The notes below the pieces were generated by a model. The model saw only the letters and a list, made by a program, of their open reading frames with translations, made no database searches and was not told the DNA's origin. A stretch of 64,000 nucleotides of DNA from Deinococcus aquaedulcis (GTDB lineage: Bacteria; Deinococcota; Deinococci; Deinococcales; Deinococcaceae): the NCBI RefSeq assembly GCF_019693445.1, contig NZ_JAHRBL010000007.1, forward strand, positions 62,001 through 126,000, given 5' to 3'. Every line of letters starts with the position of its first letter. The first letter of the stretch is position 1. The position numbers and the translations under genes were made by a program. Positions 25,316 to 34,997 of this stretch are shown here, in pieces.

Positions 25316-25924
25316 TCAACTTGGGGGCAGGGCCAGAGGTGGCCGGGGGTAGGGGGCCGTCACCACCCCGTGCGGGGACACCGCCAGCACCTGCCGCTCG
25401 GCCAGGGTCCACAGGGCGCGGTGAATGGCCATCTCGCGCGCGGGGTCGCCGCCGGGGGCCAGCCGGTCCAGCAGGGTGGTGTAGCGCACCTCGCCGGGCT
25501 CGCCCCCGGCCCAGACGGTGGCGGCGGCCACCAGCCCCAGCACCTGCCGCTGCTCGGGGGTGTGGGCCTGGGCCAGCAACTCGGCGCGGGCCTGGGCCTG
25601 GGCGGCGCGGGCTTCGCGGGCCTCGCGGCGGCGGGCCAGCACCGCCAGGGCTTCGGGGTCGCTGGCGCCGCCCGTGCGGCGCTCGGTGATCAGGCGTTCC
25701 AGGCGGTCATCGGCGCGGGCCTGCACCTGATCGCGCAGGCCCTGCGCCCCGGCGCGCAGGCGCCCGGCCGCGTCCTGCAGGGTGGGCGTCACCCGGGCAG
25801 AGGCGGCCTGACCCGCCGCGCGCAGCGGCGACTGTGTGGCCTGGTCATCGGGCGACCGGGCATCTTCGCGCAGGGCGCGGCCCAGGCGAATCAGGGTGTT
25901 CAGGGTGCGGCGGGACTGGCTCAT
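25316..25924 (-). CDS. Hypothetical protein
   Basis: 202 residues from ATG 25924, with GGAGAG upstream. Helical and strongly charged; residues about 80-150 are Arg/Ala/Glu-rich (LARRREAREARAAQAQARAE) and could form a coiled coil. The C-terminal 60 residues (LLDRLAPGGDPAREMAIHRA) look like a compact helical domain. No signal peptide or membrane segment. Family not recognised. Confidence 0.6.
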   Translation of the reverse strand: MSQSRRTLNTLIRLGRALREDARSPDDQATQSPLRAAGQAASARVTPTLQDAAGRLRAGAQGLRDQVQARADDRLERLITERRTGGASDPEALAVLARRREAREARAAQAQARAELLAQAHTPEQRQVLGLVAAATVWAGGEPGEVRYTTLLDRLAPGGDPAREMAIHRALWTLAERQVLAVSPHGVVTAPYPRPPLALPPS

Positions 25925-26123
25925 GGGGTTTTCTCTCCTGCGGGGGCACCTTGCTGGGGCGCTGGGGCACTCTGCCCCCCAGCCCCAGTGTGCCCCAGCG
26001 GGCGGGCGCCCGGCGTCCATCCAAAGAACGGCCCAAGGCGCCCACCCCGCACCCCCCCATAGCCCACAGAAGCGCGGCGCCCCCGAACCAGAGGGACGCC
26101 GCGCGGGCCGCACTTAGGCGTGC

Positions 26124-26441
26124 TTAGGCCGCCTGAACCTCGGCGTGGGGTTCGCGCGCCAGCGTCAGGGTCTGACCGCCCTGGGCCCGGGCCGGCAGCG
26201 GGCGCAGCGCCCCGATGGCGAGGCCGCACAGGGCCACCGCCGCCACGGCCATCCACAGCAGGCCACTCGGCGTGGGGTCCAGCAGGGTGCTGAGCAGCAC
26301 CAGGGCGCTGCACACCACCCCGTGCGCCAGGGCGGGGAGCAGGTAGGCGCCCCCAGCCTGGTGCGCCTGCGCGAAGCGGCGGCCAAAGTGCAGGCCCGAG
26401 GTGAGGGCGATCAGCGCGCACAGCAGCAGGGTGGGTTCCAT
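26124..26441 (-). CDS. Small integral membrane protein
   Basis: 105 residues from ATG 26441, chosen because TAAGGT (26449-26454, minus) ends 7 nt upstream; a GTG at 26450 is less likely. Three hydrophobic stretches are visible: LLLCALIALTSGLHFG, LLPALAHGVVCSALVLLST and LLWMAVAAVALCGLAIGAL. The soluble C-terminal tail is short. No family recognised; the 187-bp gap upstream is unremarkable. Confidence 0.6.
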   Translation of the reverse strand: MEPTLLLCALIALTSGLHFGRRFAQAHQAGGAYLLPALAHGVVCSALVLLSTLLDPTPSGLLWMAVAAVALCGLAIGALRPLPARAQGGQTLTLAREPHAEVQAA

Positions 26442-26628
26442 GCCGCTCACCTTACGAGCCGCCCTCTCACCAAAGCGTCACGGCGCGCTGGCCCAGTCTT
26501 TCATTAAGATCAAAAAGACCGTTTCAGAGCGGCTTCTCTTAAAACCATTCCACCCACGGCCCCAAGCGTGAACCCCCGGTCAAGGGCCCGTCAGACGGCG
26601 GCAAGAGCCCGGGGAGTGAAATACAGCC

Positions 26629-27978
26629 ATGACCACCACGGGCCTGATGCGACCCCTCACCGCGCCTGCCCGGCGCCCCCGCCGCCCTGGCCTGGGCGCG
26701 GCACTGCTGCTGGCCAGCCTGCTCCTGGCCTGTGGCAGCGCCCCGGGGGAGGGCGGCACCCCACCGCCGGGCGGCCAGCCCGGCACCCTGAATGTCACCC
26801 TGGAGCGGCTGCCGGTGGTGGGTGAGGCCGCGCAGCCCGGCGCCCTGCGCCTGCGGGGCACGCCGCCCGCCGGGGTCAAGGTGACGGTGGAGGCCGCGCC
26901 CCCCGGCGTGCAACTCGCCCCGGGCGCGGCTGCCGCCGAGGGCAGCGATACGCTGGTGCCGCTGAATCCCCAGGGTCAGGGGGGCGGCACAGTGACCCTG
27001 CAGGTCTCGGCCCCGCCCGGCACCGCGCGGCTGAATGTGCCGGTGCTGGCGCAGCGGCGCTGGCCTATTCCGGGCACCACCCCTTACCTAGCCGCCGCCG
27101 CGCTGCCCGCGCCCGACGGCGCCCTGCTGCTGCGTGCGCCGGCCAACGCCGAGGCCAGCGCGCGCCACAGCCTGCTGCGGTTTGACCCGGCCCAGGGCCG
27201 CTGGAGCACGCTGGACTTCGGGCTGCAGGGCTTCGAGACCATCACCAGCCATACCGTCATCAGCCTCGGGGCGCGCGGCACCGAAACCTGGGTGGCCGTG
27301 CGCGGTGTGACGGCCGCCGGCAGCTTTCTGGTGCGGCGCGACAGCGCGGGCACGCTGACCCGCTTTCTGGCCGGCACCCCAGAAACCCTCAATGCCCTGA
27401 CCCCCACCCCAGACGGGCGGCTGCAGTTCCTGGTGTACGGGCAGCCGCAGGTGCTGGCCCTGGACCCAGGAAGCGGCGCCGTCAGCCGCGTGCCCACCGA
27501 CGGCGTGCCCGAGACGCTGGTGGCCCTGGAAGGTGGCCGGCTGGCCTACACCCGCCGGGGCGCGGCGCCGGCCGTGGTCACGCTGGACCCGCAGACTGGC
27601 GCGGCGCGCGCCTTTGCCGTGGGCACCGCGAATGTCAGCGTGCCGGACCTGCTGACCCCCGCCCCGGACGGCACCCTGTGGCTGGCTGAAACGCGCACCG
27701 GGGCCGTGCTGAACCTGGACCCCCGCAGCGGTACCACCCGCACGCTGAGCCTGCCCACTGGCACCCGCCCCAGCGCCCTGGCCGCCGCCCCCGACGGCAC
27801 CCTGTGGGTGGCCGACGCCACCCGCGCGACCCTGCTGCGCGTGGCCCCCGGCGCCAGCAGCGGCGCGGCGGTGGCCCTGCCCCCCGGCACCCCCACGGGC
27901 CCCCGCGCCCTGACAGTGACCAGTGACGGCGCCGCGTGGTTTGAAAGTGGAGGCCAGTGGACCCGGCTGGGGAGTTGA
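26629..27978 (+). CDS. Streptogramin-lyase-like beta-propeller lipoprotein
   Basis: 449 residues. A basic N-terminus and a lipobox (LLLASLLLAC, Cys about 35) anchor it to the membrane, followed by a Gly/Pro linker. From about residue 145 there are repeated blade motifs: PDGALLL, TPDGRLQFL, APDGTLWLAETRTGAVLNLDP, APDGTLWVADATRATLLRV, which match NHL/Vgb-type propellers. This resembles virginiamycin B lyase only in fold; the catalytic context is not established, so no resistance function is claimed. Confidence 0.75.
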   Translation: MTTTGLMRPLTAPARRPRRPGLGAALLLASLLLACGSAPGEGGTPPPGGQPGTLNVTLERLPVVGEAAQPGALRLRGTPPAGVKVTVEAAPPGVQLAPGAAAAEGSDTLVPLNPQGQGGGTVTLQVSAPPGTARLNVPVLAQRRWPIPGTTPYLAAAALPAPDGALLLRAPANAEASARHSLLRFDPAQGRWSTLDFGLQGFETITSHTVISLGARGTETWVAVRGVTAAGSFLVRRDSAGTLTRFLAGTPETLNALTPTPDGRLQFLVYGQPQVLALDPGSGAVSRVPTDGVPETLVALEGGRLAYTRRGAAPAVVTLDPQTGAARAFAVGTANVSVPDLLTPAPDGTLWLAETRTGAVLNLDPRSGTTRTLSLPTGTRPSALAAAPDGTLWVADATRATLLRVAPGASSGAAVALPPGTPTGPRALTVTSDGAAWFESGGQWTRLGS

Positions 27979-28100
27979 TGGTTAATGGGTGATGGTTGAT
28001 GGAGCAAGGCGCCTCGTTTCTCCACGAAGCGCCCTTGCCCTCTGGTCTTCCCTGCTGCCAGGGCCGACAGCGCAGGCCCTCCCCCTTCCATCACCTATCC
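27976..28100. repeat. GGTGATGGTTGATGG word repeat with inverted partner
   Basis: Begins in the stop codon of the propeller gene: TGATGGTTAATGGGTGATGGTTGATGG, with the complement CCATCACCTATCC near 28089-28100 and a nested GCAAGGCGC / GCGCCCTTGC stem. It separates convergent genes and probably terminates both. Confidence 0.55.
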
Positions 28101-28102
28101 CC

Positions 28103-28975
28103 TTACAAATCGCGGCGGCTGAAGCGCCACATGGCGGCGGCCACGGCCAGGGCGCTCAGCACGGCGGCCCAGGCCACCAGGGCGGGGTCGGCGGGGGCAG
28201 TGCCGAAGAAGGGATTGGCGCCGCGCGTGACCTCGCCCAGGTCGCGGGCCACCTGGGGCTGCAGGTGGTAACTGGCCCCCAGCCACAGGGCGTTGGTGGG
28301 CATGACGACGTTTGCCACGCGGCCCAGGGTCAGCAGCGTGGGCGTATCCGCGAAGGTGCCGATAAAGCTGAGAATGCCGCCCGTGAACCCCACCCCGTAC
28401 AGCACGAACACGCCTATCCCGTTGGCCAGGGTGGTAAAGAGGGTGCTGCCCAGCACCGTCAGAGCGGTCAGCAGCGTGACCGCCAGCAGCAGCAGGGCCA
28501 CAGCGGGCAACGTTTCGGGGGGCACGTACCCGGTCAGCAGATACACGCCGCCCAGCAACCCGGCCGACAGCAGGGCCACGTACGCCACGTTCACGGCGGC
28601 AAAGCCCAGCCAGCGCCCCAGCACCAGCTGCGCGCGGCTGACCGGGCGGGCCAGCACGCTCTGCATCACGCCGTTTTCGATGTCGCCGCTCACCGCGCCC
28701 ACCGTGGAGAGCACCGCCATCAGCGACCCCAGGAAGTACACGAGATACATGCCGAACATGGCCGAGTACATGACCGGCAGGTTGGACGCCCCGGTGATGC
28801 TGCGCCCGTCCAGCCCCGCCGCCACCGCCCGCTCGTCCAGCGTGAGGTCCAGGCGGTACACGCCGTACAGAAAGAAGCCCAGAAAAGCAGCCGTGAGCAG
28901 CAGCAGCACCGCCACGAGCCGCTTGCGCGCGGCCTCGCGCAGCGAGAGTTCAGCGATCAGAAGGGCGTTACGCAT
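28103..28975 (-). CDS. ABC-2 type transporter permease
   Basis: 290 residues from ATG 28975, overlapping the ATPase stop. Six membrane segments can be read, starting RLVAVLLLLTAAFLGFFLYGV and including MFGMYLVYFLGSLMAVLSTVGAV and the late VAWAAVLSALAVAAAMW. The loop SGDIENGVMQSVLARPVSRAQLVLGRWLG is the conserved ABC-2 cytoplasmic motif. With the ATPase it should form an exporter; the cargo is unknown. Confidence 0.87.
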   Translation of the reverse strand: MRNALLIAELSLREAARKRLVAVLLLLTAAFLGFFLYGVYRLDLTLDERAVAAGLDGRSITGASNLPVMYSAMFGMYLVYFLGSLMAVLSTVGAVSGDIENGVMQSVLARPVSRAQLVLGRWLGFAAVNVAYVALLSAGLLGGVYLLTGYVPPETLPAVALLLLAVTLLTALTVLGSTLFTTLANGIGVFVLYGVGFTGGILSFIGTFADTPTLLTLGRVANVVMPTNALWLGASYHLQPQVARDLGEVTRGANPFFGTAPADPALVAWAAVLSALAVAAAMWRFSRRDL

Positions 28976-29927
28976 GGGTCTTCTCCGGCGCGGCGGCGCG
29001 GGTGCGCTCAGGGGTGTCTTCAATCAGGTCCAGGAACATGGTTTCCAGGTCCGGGCGGCGCGGGCTCAGGGCGTACAGGTCGGCGCCAGCGGCGTGAACC
29101 GCGCGGGCCACGGCGGGCAGGGCGTCTTCCTGGGCCAACCACAGCTCCACCTCGGCGCGGCCCGGGGTGTTCAGGTCGGTGCGGCGCACCTCACCCAGGC
29201 CAGCCAGGGTGTCCAGCAGCCCCGGCGACAGGTGCGAGAGGCGCAGGTCCACCGGCAGCACGCCGCCCATCAGTTCGCGCATGGTGCCCTGGGTCAGCAC
29301 CCGGCCCGCCTTCACAAAGGCCACGCGGTCGCACACCTGTTCCACCTCGGAGAGCAGGTGCGAATTCAGGAACACCGCCACCCCCTCGGCGCGCAGGCGC
29401 TCGATGATCTCGCGCACCTCAATGCGGCCAATGGGGTCCAGGGCGCTGGTGGGTTCGTCCAGAAACACCAGCTGGGGCCGCGCCAGAATGGCCCCGGCCA
29501 GCCCCGCGCGCTGCAGCATGCCCTTGCTGTAGCCGCCCAGCACCTCGCGCCCGCGCCCCGAGAGGCCCACCAGCTCCAGCACCTCGGGGATGCGCCGGCG
29601 CAGCTCGGCCGCGCCCACCCCGGCCAGTCGCCCGTGAAAGCGCAGGAACTCCTCGCCGGTCATCCAGGTCTGAAAGCGGAACTGTTCGGGCAAAAAACCC
29701 AGTCGGGCGCGGATGGCCGGGTCGTGCGGGGTGCCGCCCAGCACGCGCGCCGCGCCGCCTGTGGGCAGCACCAGCCCCAGCAGCATCTTGACCGTGGTGC
29801 TTTTGCCAGCGCCGTTGGGGCCCAGAAAACCGAAGACCTCGCCCTGGGGCACCGTCAGGGTCAGGCCGTCCACCACCGCCCGGCCCCGGTAGACCTTGCG
29901 CAGGTCCTGCGTTTCTATGGCGTTCAC
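28968..29927 (-). CDS. ABC transporter ATP-binding protein
   Basis: 319 residues from GTG 29927; ATG 29939 is an alternative. GTG is preferred because TATGCT (29935-29940, minus) ends exactly 7 nt before it, and would overlap the ATG. Walker A GPNGAGKST, Q-loop PEQFRF, signature LGGYSKGMLQR (variant), Walker B LVFLDEPTSALDP, and H-loop LNSHLLSE are all present. A C-terminal extension of about 90 residues is typical for exporters paired with ABC-2 permeases. Confidence 0.88.
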   Translation of the reverse strand: MNAIETQDLRKVYRGRAVVDGLTLTVPQGEVFGFLGPNGAGKSTTVKMLLGLVLPTGGAARVLGGTPHDPAIRARLGFLPEQFRFQTWMTGEEFLRFHGRLAGVGAAELRRRIPEVLELVGLSGRGREVLGGYSKGMLQRAGLAGAILARPQLVFLDEPTSALDPIGRIEVREIIERLRAEGVAVFLNSHLLSEVEQVCDRVAFVKAGRVLTQGTMRELMGGVLPVDLRLSHLSPGLLDTLAGLGEVRRTDLNTPGRAEVELWLAQEDALPAVARAVHAAGADLYALSPRRPDLETMFLDLIEDTPERTRAAAPEKTHA

Positions 29928-30053
29928 CCTTGTCAGCATAGAGGCGCGGCGGCGCGGGCCTCGTCCACCTTTGGTCGTGCCCCCCAGCCCCCCCAGTTCC
30001 CCCAACGCACACTGAGACCTTTTTCAGGGTGAACCCGGGTCAGATGTGAGTGA

Positions 30054-31748
30054 ATGGAGAGAATGTCTGCTCCCTGCGCCCCCCAGCCTCCCCAGGCGCT
30101 GCCGCCTGGGACGCCCGCGCCCCTGCTGGAACGCCTGCAGAGCGCCCCGGGCGGCGAGGCGCGCGCCCTGGCCCTGGTGGAGCTGGCGCGCGCGGTGCGC
30201 AGCCTGAGCCTGGACGCGGCGCTGGACCTGGGCGAGCGGGCGCTGGACGAGGCCCTGCGCGCCGACTCGCCCCGGGCCGCCGTGCTGGCGCTGGTGGGGC
30301 TGGGCTTCGTGAGCGCCAACCTGGGGCAGCCCGCCCGCGCCCTGGACAGCGTGACCCGCGCGCAGACGCTGGTGCAGGACCACGCCCTGAGCGAGCTGCG
30401 CGCGGCGGTAATCAATGTGCGCGCCCTGATCCGCGTGATCAGCGGCAACCTGCCCGGCGCCGCGCACGACCTGCACTCGGCCCTGGAGCTGGCCCGCCTG
30501 AACGAGTGCGCGCTGGACTACGGCCACGCCCTGGGGAATCTGGCCTGGGTGGCGAACCTGCGCGGCGACCCCAAGGACGCCCTGCACCACCTGAACCTGC
30601 TTGAAGAGCACGTGCACGCGCAGACCGATGAACCGCTGCGTGCCAGCCTCGCCCTGAGCCTGCACGAAAACCGCGCCCACGCCTACGTGGTGCTGGCCCG
30701 CGAGGCCGGGCGCCTGGGCCGCCCCGAAGCGGTGCAGCAGGCCGCGCAGCAGGGCCTGATGGTGCTGCGCGCCGCCGACGCGGCGCTGCAGGCCACGCCC
30801 CACCCCAGCACCGCCCTGCTGTGCGGCGCCCACCGCGCCGCGCTGCAGCGGCTGTGCGGCGATCTGGACGGCGCCCTCAGCGCCGCGCGCGCCGCCCACG
30901 CCCTGAACACCGAGTTGCAGCAGCGGCTGTACCTGGAGCCCCTGCTGTGCCTGCCCGAGGTGCTGGCCGCGCGCGGAGACGTGCCCGGCGCCCTGGCCGG
31001 CTACCGCGAGGCCCTGGACAGCATGCGCGCCCAGGGCCGCCACCGCGACGCCCAGCGCGTGCTGCGGCGCATAGCCGATCTGCACGAGGCGCAGGGCGAC
31101 CTGGGAGCGGCGCTGCACAGTGCGCGCGAGGCCCTGGCCGAAGCCCAGGCCGCCCAGGACCAGATCAGCGAGGACGCCCAGCGGCACCTGAATGTGGAAC
31201 TGCGCCAGGCCCAGGCCGACGCCAGTTCCTGGCAGGACCGCCTGCGCCACGCCGAGGTGCAGGCCCGCCAGGACCCCCTGACCGGCGTGCTGAACCGGCG
31301 CGGTCTGGAAGAGGGCCTGCGCACCCTGCAGGACGGGGGCGGCCCTGGCTGGAGCCTGCTGGCCACCCTGTTCGTGGACATTGACCACTTCAAGAGCGTC
31401 AATGACCGCTTTTCCCACGCGCACGGGGACCGGGTGCTGCAGGCGGTGGCCGGGCTGCTGGCCGGCACGGTGCGCGCGGGTACCCTGCTGGGCCGCTACG
31501 GCGGCGAGGAATTCGTGCTGGTGGCCCCGATTCGCGCGCCGGGCCAGGCCCACGATCTCGCGGAGCGCTGCCGCCGGGCCATCGAACGCCACGACTGGTC
31601 GGCCCTGCTGCCCGGCGTGAACCTGACGGCCAGCGTGGGCTACGCCGTGGAGCGCCCGGAGCGGCTGGACGTGGCCCTGCAGGCCGCCGACGACCACCTG
31701 TACCGCGCCAAGGCGGCCGGGCGCAACCGCGTGCATCCCCCGGCGTAA
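30054..31748 (+). CDS. TPR-repeat diguanylate cyclase
   Basis: 564 residues; ATG 30063 is an alternative start with GGAG just ahead. Residues about 40-370 are TPR-like helices (for example ALGNLAWVANLRGDPKDALHHLNLLE), followed by a short coiled linker and a GGDEF domain with DPLTGVLNRRG, FVDIDHFKSVND and GGEEF near residue 483. The active motif is intact, but the RxxD inhibitory site five residues upstream reads RAGT, so product feedback is probably absent. No membrane segment: a cytosolic sensor. Confidence 0.88.
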   Translation: MERMSAPCAPQPPQALPPGTPAPLLERLQSAPGGEARALALVELARAVRSLSLDAALDLGERALDEALRADSPRAAVLALVGLGFVSANLGQPARALDSVTRAQTLVQDHALSELRAAVINVRALIRVISGNLPGAAHDLHSALELARLNECALDYGHALGNLAWVANLRGDPKDALHHLNLLEEHVHAQTDEPLRASLALSLHENRAHAYVVLAREAGRLGRPEAVQQAAQQGLMVLRAADAALQATPHPSTALLCGAHRAALQRLCGDLDGALSAARAAHALNTELQQRLYLEPLLCLPEVLAARGDVPGALAGYREALDSMRAQGRHRDAQRVLRRIADLHEAQGDLGAALHSAREALAEAQAAQDQISEDAQRHLNVELRQAQADASSWQDRLRHAEVQARQDPLTGVLNRRGLEEGLRTLQDGGGPGWSLLATLFVDIDHFKSVNDRFSHAHGDRVLQAVAGLLAGTVRAGTLLGRYGGEEFVLVAPIRAPGQAHDLAERCRRAIERHDWSALLPGVNLTASVGYAVERPERLDVALQAADDHLYRAKAAGRNRVHPPA

Positions 31749-31775
31749 GGGCGAGAGCGCCACAACCAGAAGCCA

Positions 31776-31810
31776 GGGGCCTGAACGCCGCCTTCCGCGT
31801 TCCAGGCCCC
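31776..31810. terminator. Hairpin between convergent genes
   Basis: GGGGCCTGAACGC (31776-31788) pairs with GCGTTCCAGGCCCC (31797-31810) apart from one bulged base. It lies between the plus-strand GGDEF gene and the minus-strand aldo/keto reductase gene. Confidence 0.65.
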
Positions 31811-31828
31811 CAGCTGTGACTGTCGCGC

Positions 31829-32773
31829 TCAGCGCTTCAGAATGCTCTCAATCTGGTCCAGCACGTCGCTGCTCAGGCGCACGCCAGCCGCTTTCACGGT
31901 GTCCTGAATCTGGCTGGTTTTGGTGGCGCCGGTGATCACGCTGCTGACCCCGGGCTGGCGCAGAATCCAGGCCAGGGCCAGCTGGGCGCGGGTAATGCCC
32001 AGGTCGTCAGCAATGGGCTTCAGGTCGCGCACCTTGGCAATGTTCTCGTCGGTCAGGAAGTTCTTGCCCCAGTTTTCCTTCTCGGTCAGGCGGGCGCCTT
32101 CGGGCTTGCCGTCGTCGTACTTGCCGGTCAGCAGGCCCATCGCCAGAGGGCTCCAGACCACCAGCCCCACGCCCGCGCCCTCGGTGTAGGGCAGAATTTC
32201 TCCTTCCACACGCTCGCGGCGGATCATGGAGTATTCGGGCTGCTCAGTGACCGGGGCGTGCAGGCCGTGGGCGCGAGCAAATTCCACGGCCTGGGCAATG
32301 CGGGCGGCCGGCCACATGGAGGTGCCCCAGTACAGCGCCTTGCCGTCGCGGATCACCTGATCAAAGGCCATCACAATCTCTTCCATCGGCACGTCGGGGT
32401 CGTAGCGGTGGGCGAAGTAGATATCCAGGTAGTCGGTGCCCAGGCGCTTCAGGGTCTTGTCAATGCTTTCCAGCACATGCTTGCGCGACAGGCCCCGGTC
32501 GTTCACGTCGTCACTCATGGGCCAGAAGACCTTGCTGGAAATCACCAGGGTGTGCCGGGGCAGTTCGCGCAGCACGGCGCCCATCAGTTCCTCACTGCGG
32601 CCCCGGGCGTACACGTCGGCCTGATCGAAGAAGTTCACGCCGCCCTCGTAGGCGGCCAGCACAATCTCGCGCACCATCTGCGAGGCGTCCTGGTTCACCC
32701 CGTAGGTTTCCCAGCCGCCCAGGGCGACTTCGCTGACTTTCAGGCCACTTCTGCCGAGCTTCCGGTATTCCAT
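31829..32773 (-). CDS. Aldo/keto reductase
   Basis: 314 residues from ATG 32773; TAAAGT lies 7 nt upstream (32781-32786, minus). NADPH-dependent oxidoreductase of the Kv-beta/YghZ-like group. The tetrad is complete: Asp and Tyr in FFDQADVYARG, Lys in VISSKVFW, His in YFAHRYD. The C-terminal cofactor segment GATKTSQIQDTV is present. Substrate unknown. Confidence 0.88.
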   Translation of the reverse strand: MEYRKLGRSGLKVSEVALGGWETYGVNQDASQMVREIVLAAYEGGVNFFDQADVYARGRSEELMGAVLRELPRHTLVISSKVFWPMSDDVNDRGLSRKHVLESIDKTLKRLGTDYLDIYFAHRYDPDVPMEEIVMAFDQVIRDGKALYWGTSMWPAARIAQAVEFARAHGLHAPVTEQPEYSMIRRERVEGEILPYTEGAGVGLVVWSPLAMGLLTGKYDDGKPEGARLTEKENWGKNFLTDENIAKVRDLKPIADDLGITRAQLALAWILRQPGVSSVITGATKTSQIQDTVKAAGVRLSSDVLDQIESILKR

Positions 32774-32862
32774 GCGCGACACTTTAACTCTTAAAGCATC
32801 AGGACGGTGCCAGATGGAGAACGTCTTAAGGGCACCTCATCCTGTCCGCTGGACCGTGTGAA

Positions 32863-33420
32863 TCAGCGGCGCCGACGGTAGTGGCTCTGCACCAGCCCGG
32901 ATGGAAAAGGCCGGGTTTCGACGTGGTCCCACCACAGGTCTTCGGGCAGGTCCCCGAACAGCGGCAGGCCACGGCCTAGCAGCACCGGCACGCGCGTGAT
33001 GATCAGGCGGTCAATCAGCCCTGCGCGCAGGAAGGCCTGGACCGTCTGGCCGCCATCCACATAGACGCCCCGTACCCCCTGGGCGCGCAGGTCGTCCACC
33101 AGGGCTGGGAGAGGGCCCGGGTGAACGGTGACGTCGGCGCGCCGCTGCGCCGGAATCGCCTGCTCGGGCAGGGTGCGGCTGAGCACCACCATGCGCCGCC
33201 CCGCGTAGGGCCACGGGTCAAGGGCCTGCACGGTTTCAAAGGTCACGCGGCCCATCACCACCACGTCTATGTCCGCCATGAACGCGTCAAAGCCGTAGTC
33301 CTCGCCCTCTGGCGCCGGTACCCCGTCCGCCGAGGCCCCGGGCAGCCAGTCCAGACGGCCATCGGCCCGCGCAATAAAACCGTCCAGGCTGGTGGCAATG
33401 AACACGTGAAAGGCACTCAT
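32863..33420 (-). CDS. Dihydrofolate reductase-fold (RibD C-terminal-like) protein
   Basis: 185 residues. The opening HVFIATSLDGFIARADGRLDWL and VVMGRVTFETV are the signature of the RibD-C/YwjB-type reductases, a family distinct from true DHFR; VLLGRGLPLFGDL closes the fold. It probably reduces a small molecule with NADPH. It is separate from the riboflavin operon. Confidence 0.83.
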   Translation of the reverse strand: MSAFHVFIATSLDGFIARADGRLDWLPGASADGVPAPEGEDYGFDAFMADIDVVVMGRVTFETVQALDPWPYAGRRMVVLSRTLPEQAIPAQRRADVTVHPGPLPALVDDLRAQGVRGVYVDGGQTVQAFLRAGLIDRLIITRVPVLLGRGLPLFGDLPEDLWWDHVETRPFPSGLVQSHYRRRR

Positions 33421-33551
33421 GCCGCCAGCCTACCCAGCGCCGTGTGGCGCCGCCTCTGTCAGATGGCCCAGGGGCGGCCAGCCGGTCCAGGCCGCGCCCA
33501 TCCGGGGCCCCACGCCCGCTGGCCGCCGCACCCGGCGCTTCATAGCAGTCA

Positions 33552-33640
33552 CCACAAGACCTGAAAGCTTCACCCTCAGGTCTTGTGGGGCGAGCGGCGC
33601 GAGTGACCGCGATAGACAGCGCTTGGCGTGGCGTTGAGGG
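33552..33640 (+). repeat. 90-bp dispersed hairpin repeat, copy 1
   Basis: A 13-bp perfect stem (33552-33564 with 33576-33588, CCACAAGACCTGA) is followed by GGCGAGCGGCGCGAG and TGACCGCGATAGACAGCG at 33589-33621, then a less conserved tail. An inverted copy lies at 53257-53345; its stem differs at two base pairs with compensatory changes. The rest of the gap 33421-33694 shows no gene. Confidence 0.8.
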
Positions 33641-33694
33641 GGGGTGTTCTCCTCCCCTGGGCGGAACGGAAGATCGCTGTCAGCCCCCTGCGCT

Positions 33695-34783
33695 TCAGGC
33701 GGGTTCCAGCACCGGCCGGGGCCCGCCGTACAACTGCAGGCAGTTGCGCCCGGCCGCCTTGGCCGCGTACAGGGCAGCGTCGGCCCGGCCCAGCAGGTCG
33801 TCGAGGTGCCCGGCACTCAGCGGTTCGCTGGCCTCGTGGCAGACGAGCCCCGCGCTGACGGTCACGGCCCGCGCATCCGGGTGGGCCGCGTGGGCGGCGC
33901 GCGCCGCTTCCACCCGCGCCATAACCGGGTCCAGGGCCGCCTCGGCCGTCACCCACACGAATTCCTCGCCGCCCACCCGGACCAGCAGGTCGTGGGGCTG
34001 GGCGTGGCTGCGCAGCACCCCGGCAAAGCAGCGCAGCACGTCGTCACCGATGCGGTGCCCGTACCGGTCGTTCACCAGCTTGAAATGGTCCAGATCCAGC
34101 ATGATCACGGCCACCCGGTGCCCCGGGGGCAGCCGCGCCAGCAAGCGGCCAAAATCCTCGTGCAGCGCGCGGCGGTTGGCCAGCCCCGTCAGGGGGTCGG
34201 TGCCCACCTGCTGCGTCAGTTCCTCGGCCTCGTCCTCGGCGGCGGCCCGGAAAAACCCAATGATCAGTCCTGTGATCACCACCGGCACCGCCAGCACCAG
34301 GGCTTCAAGCCACCAGCGCTCGCTGCCCGTGACCCACAGGCTGCGGCTGTACACCGCCAGGGCCAGCAGCGGCGGCGTGAGGACCGCCTGGGTGCGCAGC
34401 AGGCGCCGCCCCAGAAAGCCGGCCGCGAACACCATCGGCCACAGGGCCACGTGTTCGCTGTAACTGGTGCCGAACAGCAGCGCCTCGCCCAGCGACGAGG
34501 TAAAAGCGCAGACGTTGCCCAGCACCATGAACAGCGTGTCAAACCGCTCGCTGCGCAGCACGCCGGGCCGCTGCCACGTGAGGGCCACCACACCCAGCCC
34601 CATCACCGCTGTCAGCAGAAACAGCAGCTGGCCAACAGGCAGGTTGGGCGCGCCCGGGGCCGGCAGCAGCAGGGTCAGCAGCGCGAGCACGCTGCCGCCA
34701 CCGAACATCAACCGCAGCGCCCAGCCCTTCACCCGCCCGATTCGCCCCAGCAGGGGCGGCGGCACCGGACTAGGGCGGCTCAT
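33695..34783 (-). CDS. Membrane-bound diguanylate cyclase
   Basis: 362 residues from ATG 34783. About six transmembrane helices occupy residues 30-190 (for example LPVGQLLFLLTAVMGLGVVAL and ALVLAVPVVITGLIIGFF). The GGDEF domain then has DPLTGLANRRAL, MLDLDHFKLVNDRYGH and an intact GGEEF. The inhibitory-site position reads QPHD instead of RxxD. It should make cyclic-di-GMP at the membrane. The 214-bp gap upstream contains only a 9-bp inverted repeat (GGCGTTGCG 34863-34871 / 34898-34906). Confidence 0.87.
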   Translation of the reverse strand: MSRPSPVPPPLLGRIGRVKGWALRLMFGGGSVLALLTLLLPAPGAPNLPVGQLLFLLTAVMGLGVVALTWQRPGVLRSERFDTLFMVLGNVCAFTSSLGEALLFGTSYSEHVALWPMVFAAGFLGRRLLRTQAVLTPPLLALAVYSRSLWVTGSERWWLEALVLAVPVVITGLIIGFFRAAAEDEAEELTQQVGTDPLTGLANRRALHEDFGRLLARLPPGHRVAVIMLDLDHFKLVNDRYGHRIGDDVLRCFAGVLRSHAQPHDLLVRVGGEEFVWVTAEAALDPVMARVEAARAAHAAHPDARAVTVSAGLVCHEASEPLSAGHLDDLLGRADAALYAAKAAGRNCLQLYGGPRPVLEPA

Positions 34784-34997
34784 AGGCCGCCCAGCGAGGG
34801 GGGCCGCCCCCCCGCAGGGACGCAACGGGGCCACACCGGCAACAGGAAGACGGCGAGAAAACGGCGTTGCGCGGCGCAGCGGTCTCCGCTCTGGGAACGC
34901 AACGCCATCTGTGTCATAGGCCCCTTCATCTTACGGTCAGCTTTGCCCCGGTGCCCAGCCCCGGGGTCGGCCGCCGTGGGGGCCCTCCGTGGGGGCG

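Noticed and set aside
26629..27978. Virginiamycin B lyase (antibiotic resistance) assignment
   Set aside because: Only the propeller fold is shared. The protein is a lipoprotein and catalytic residues could not be confirmed.
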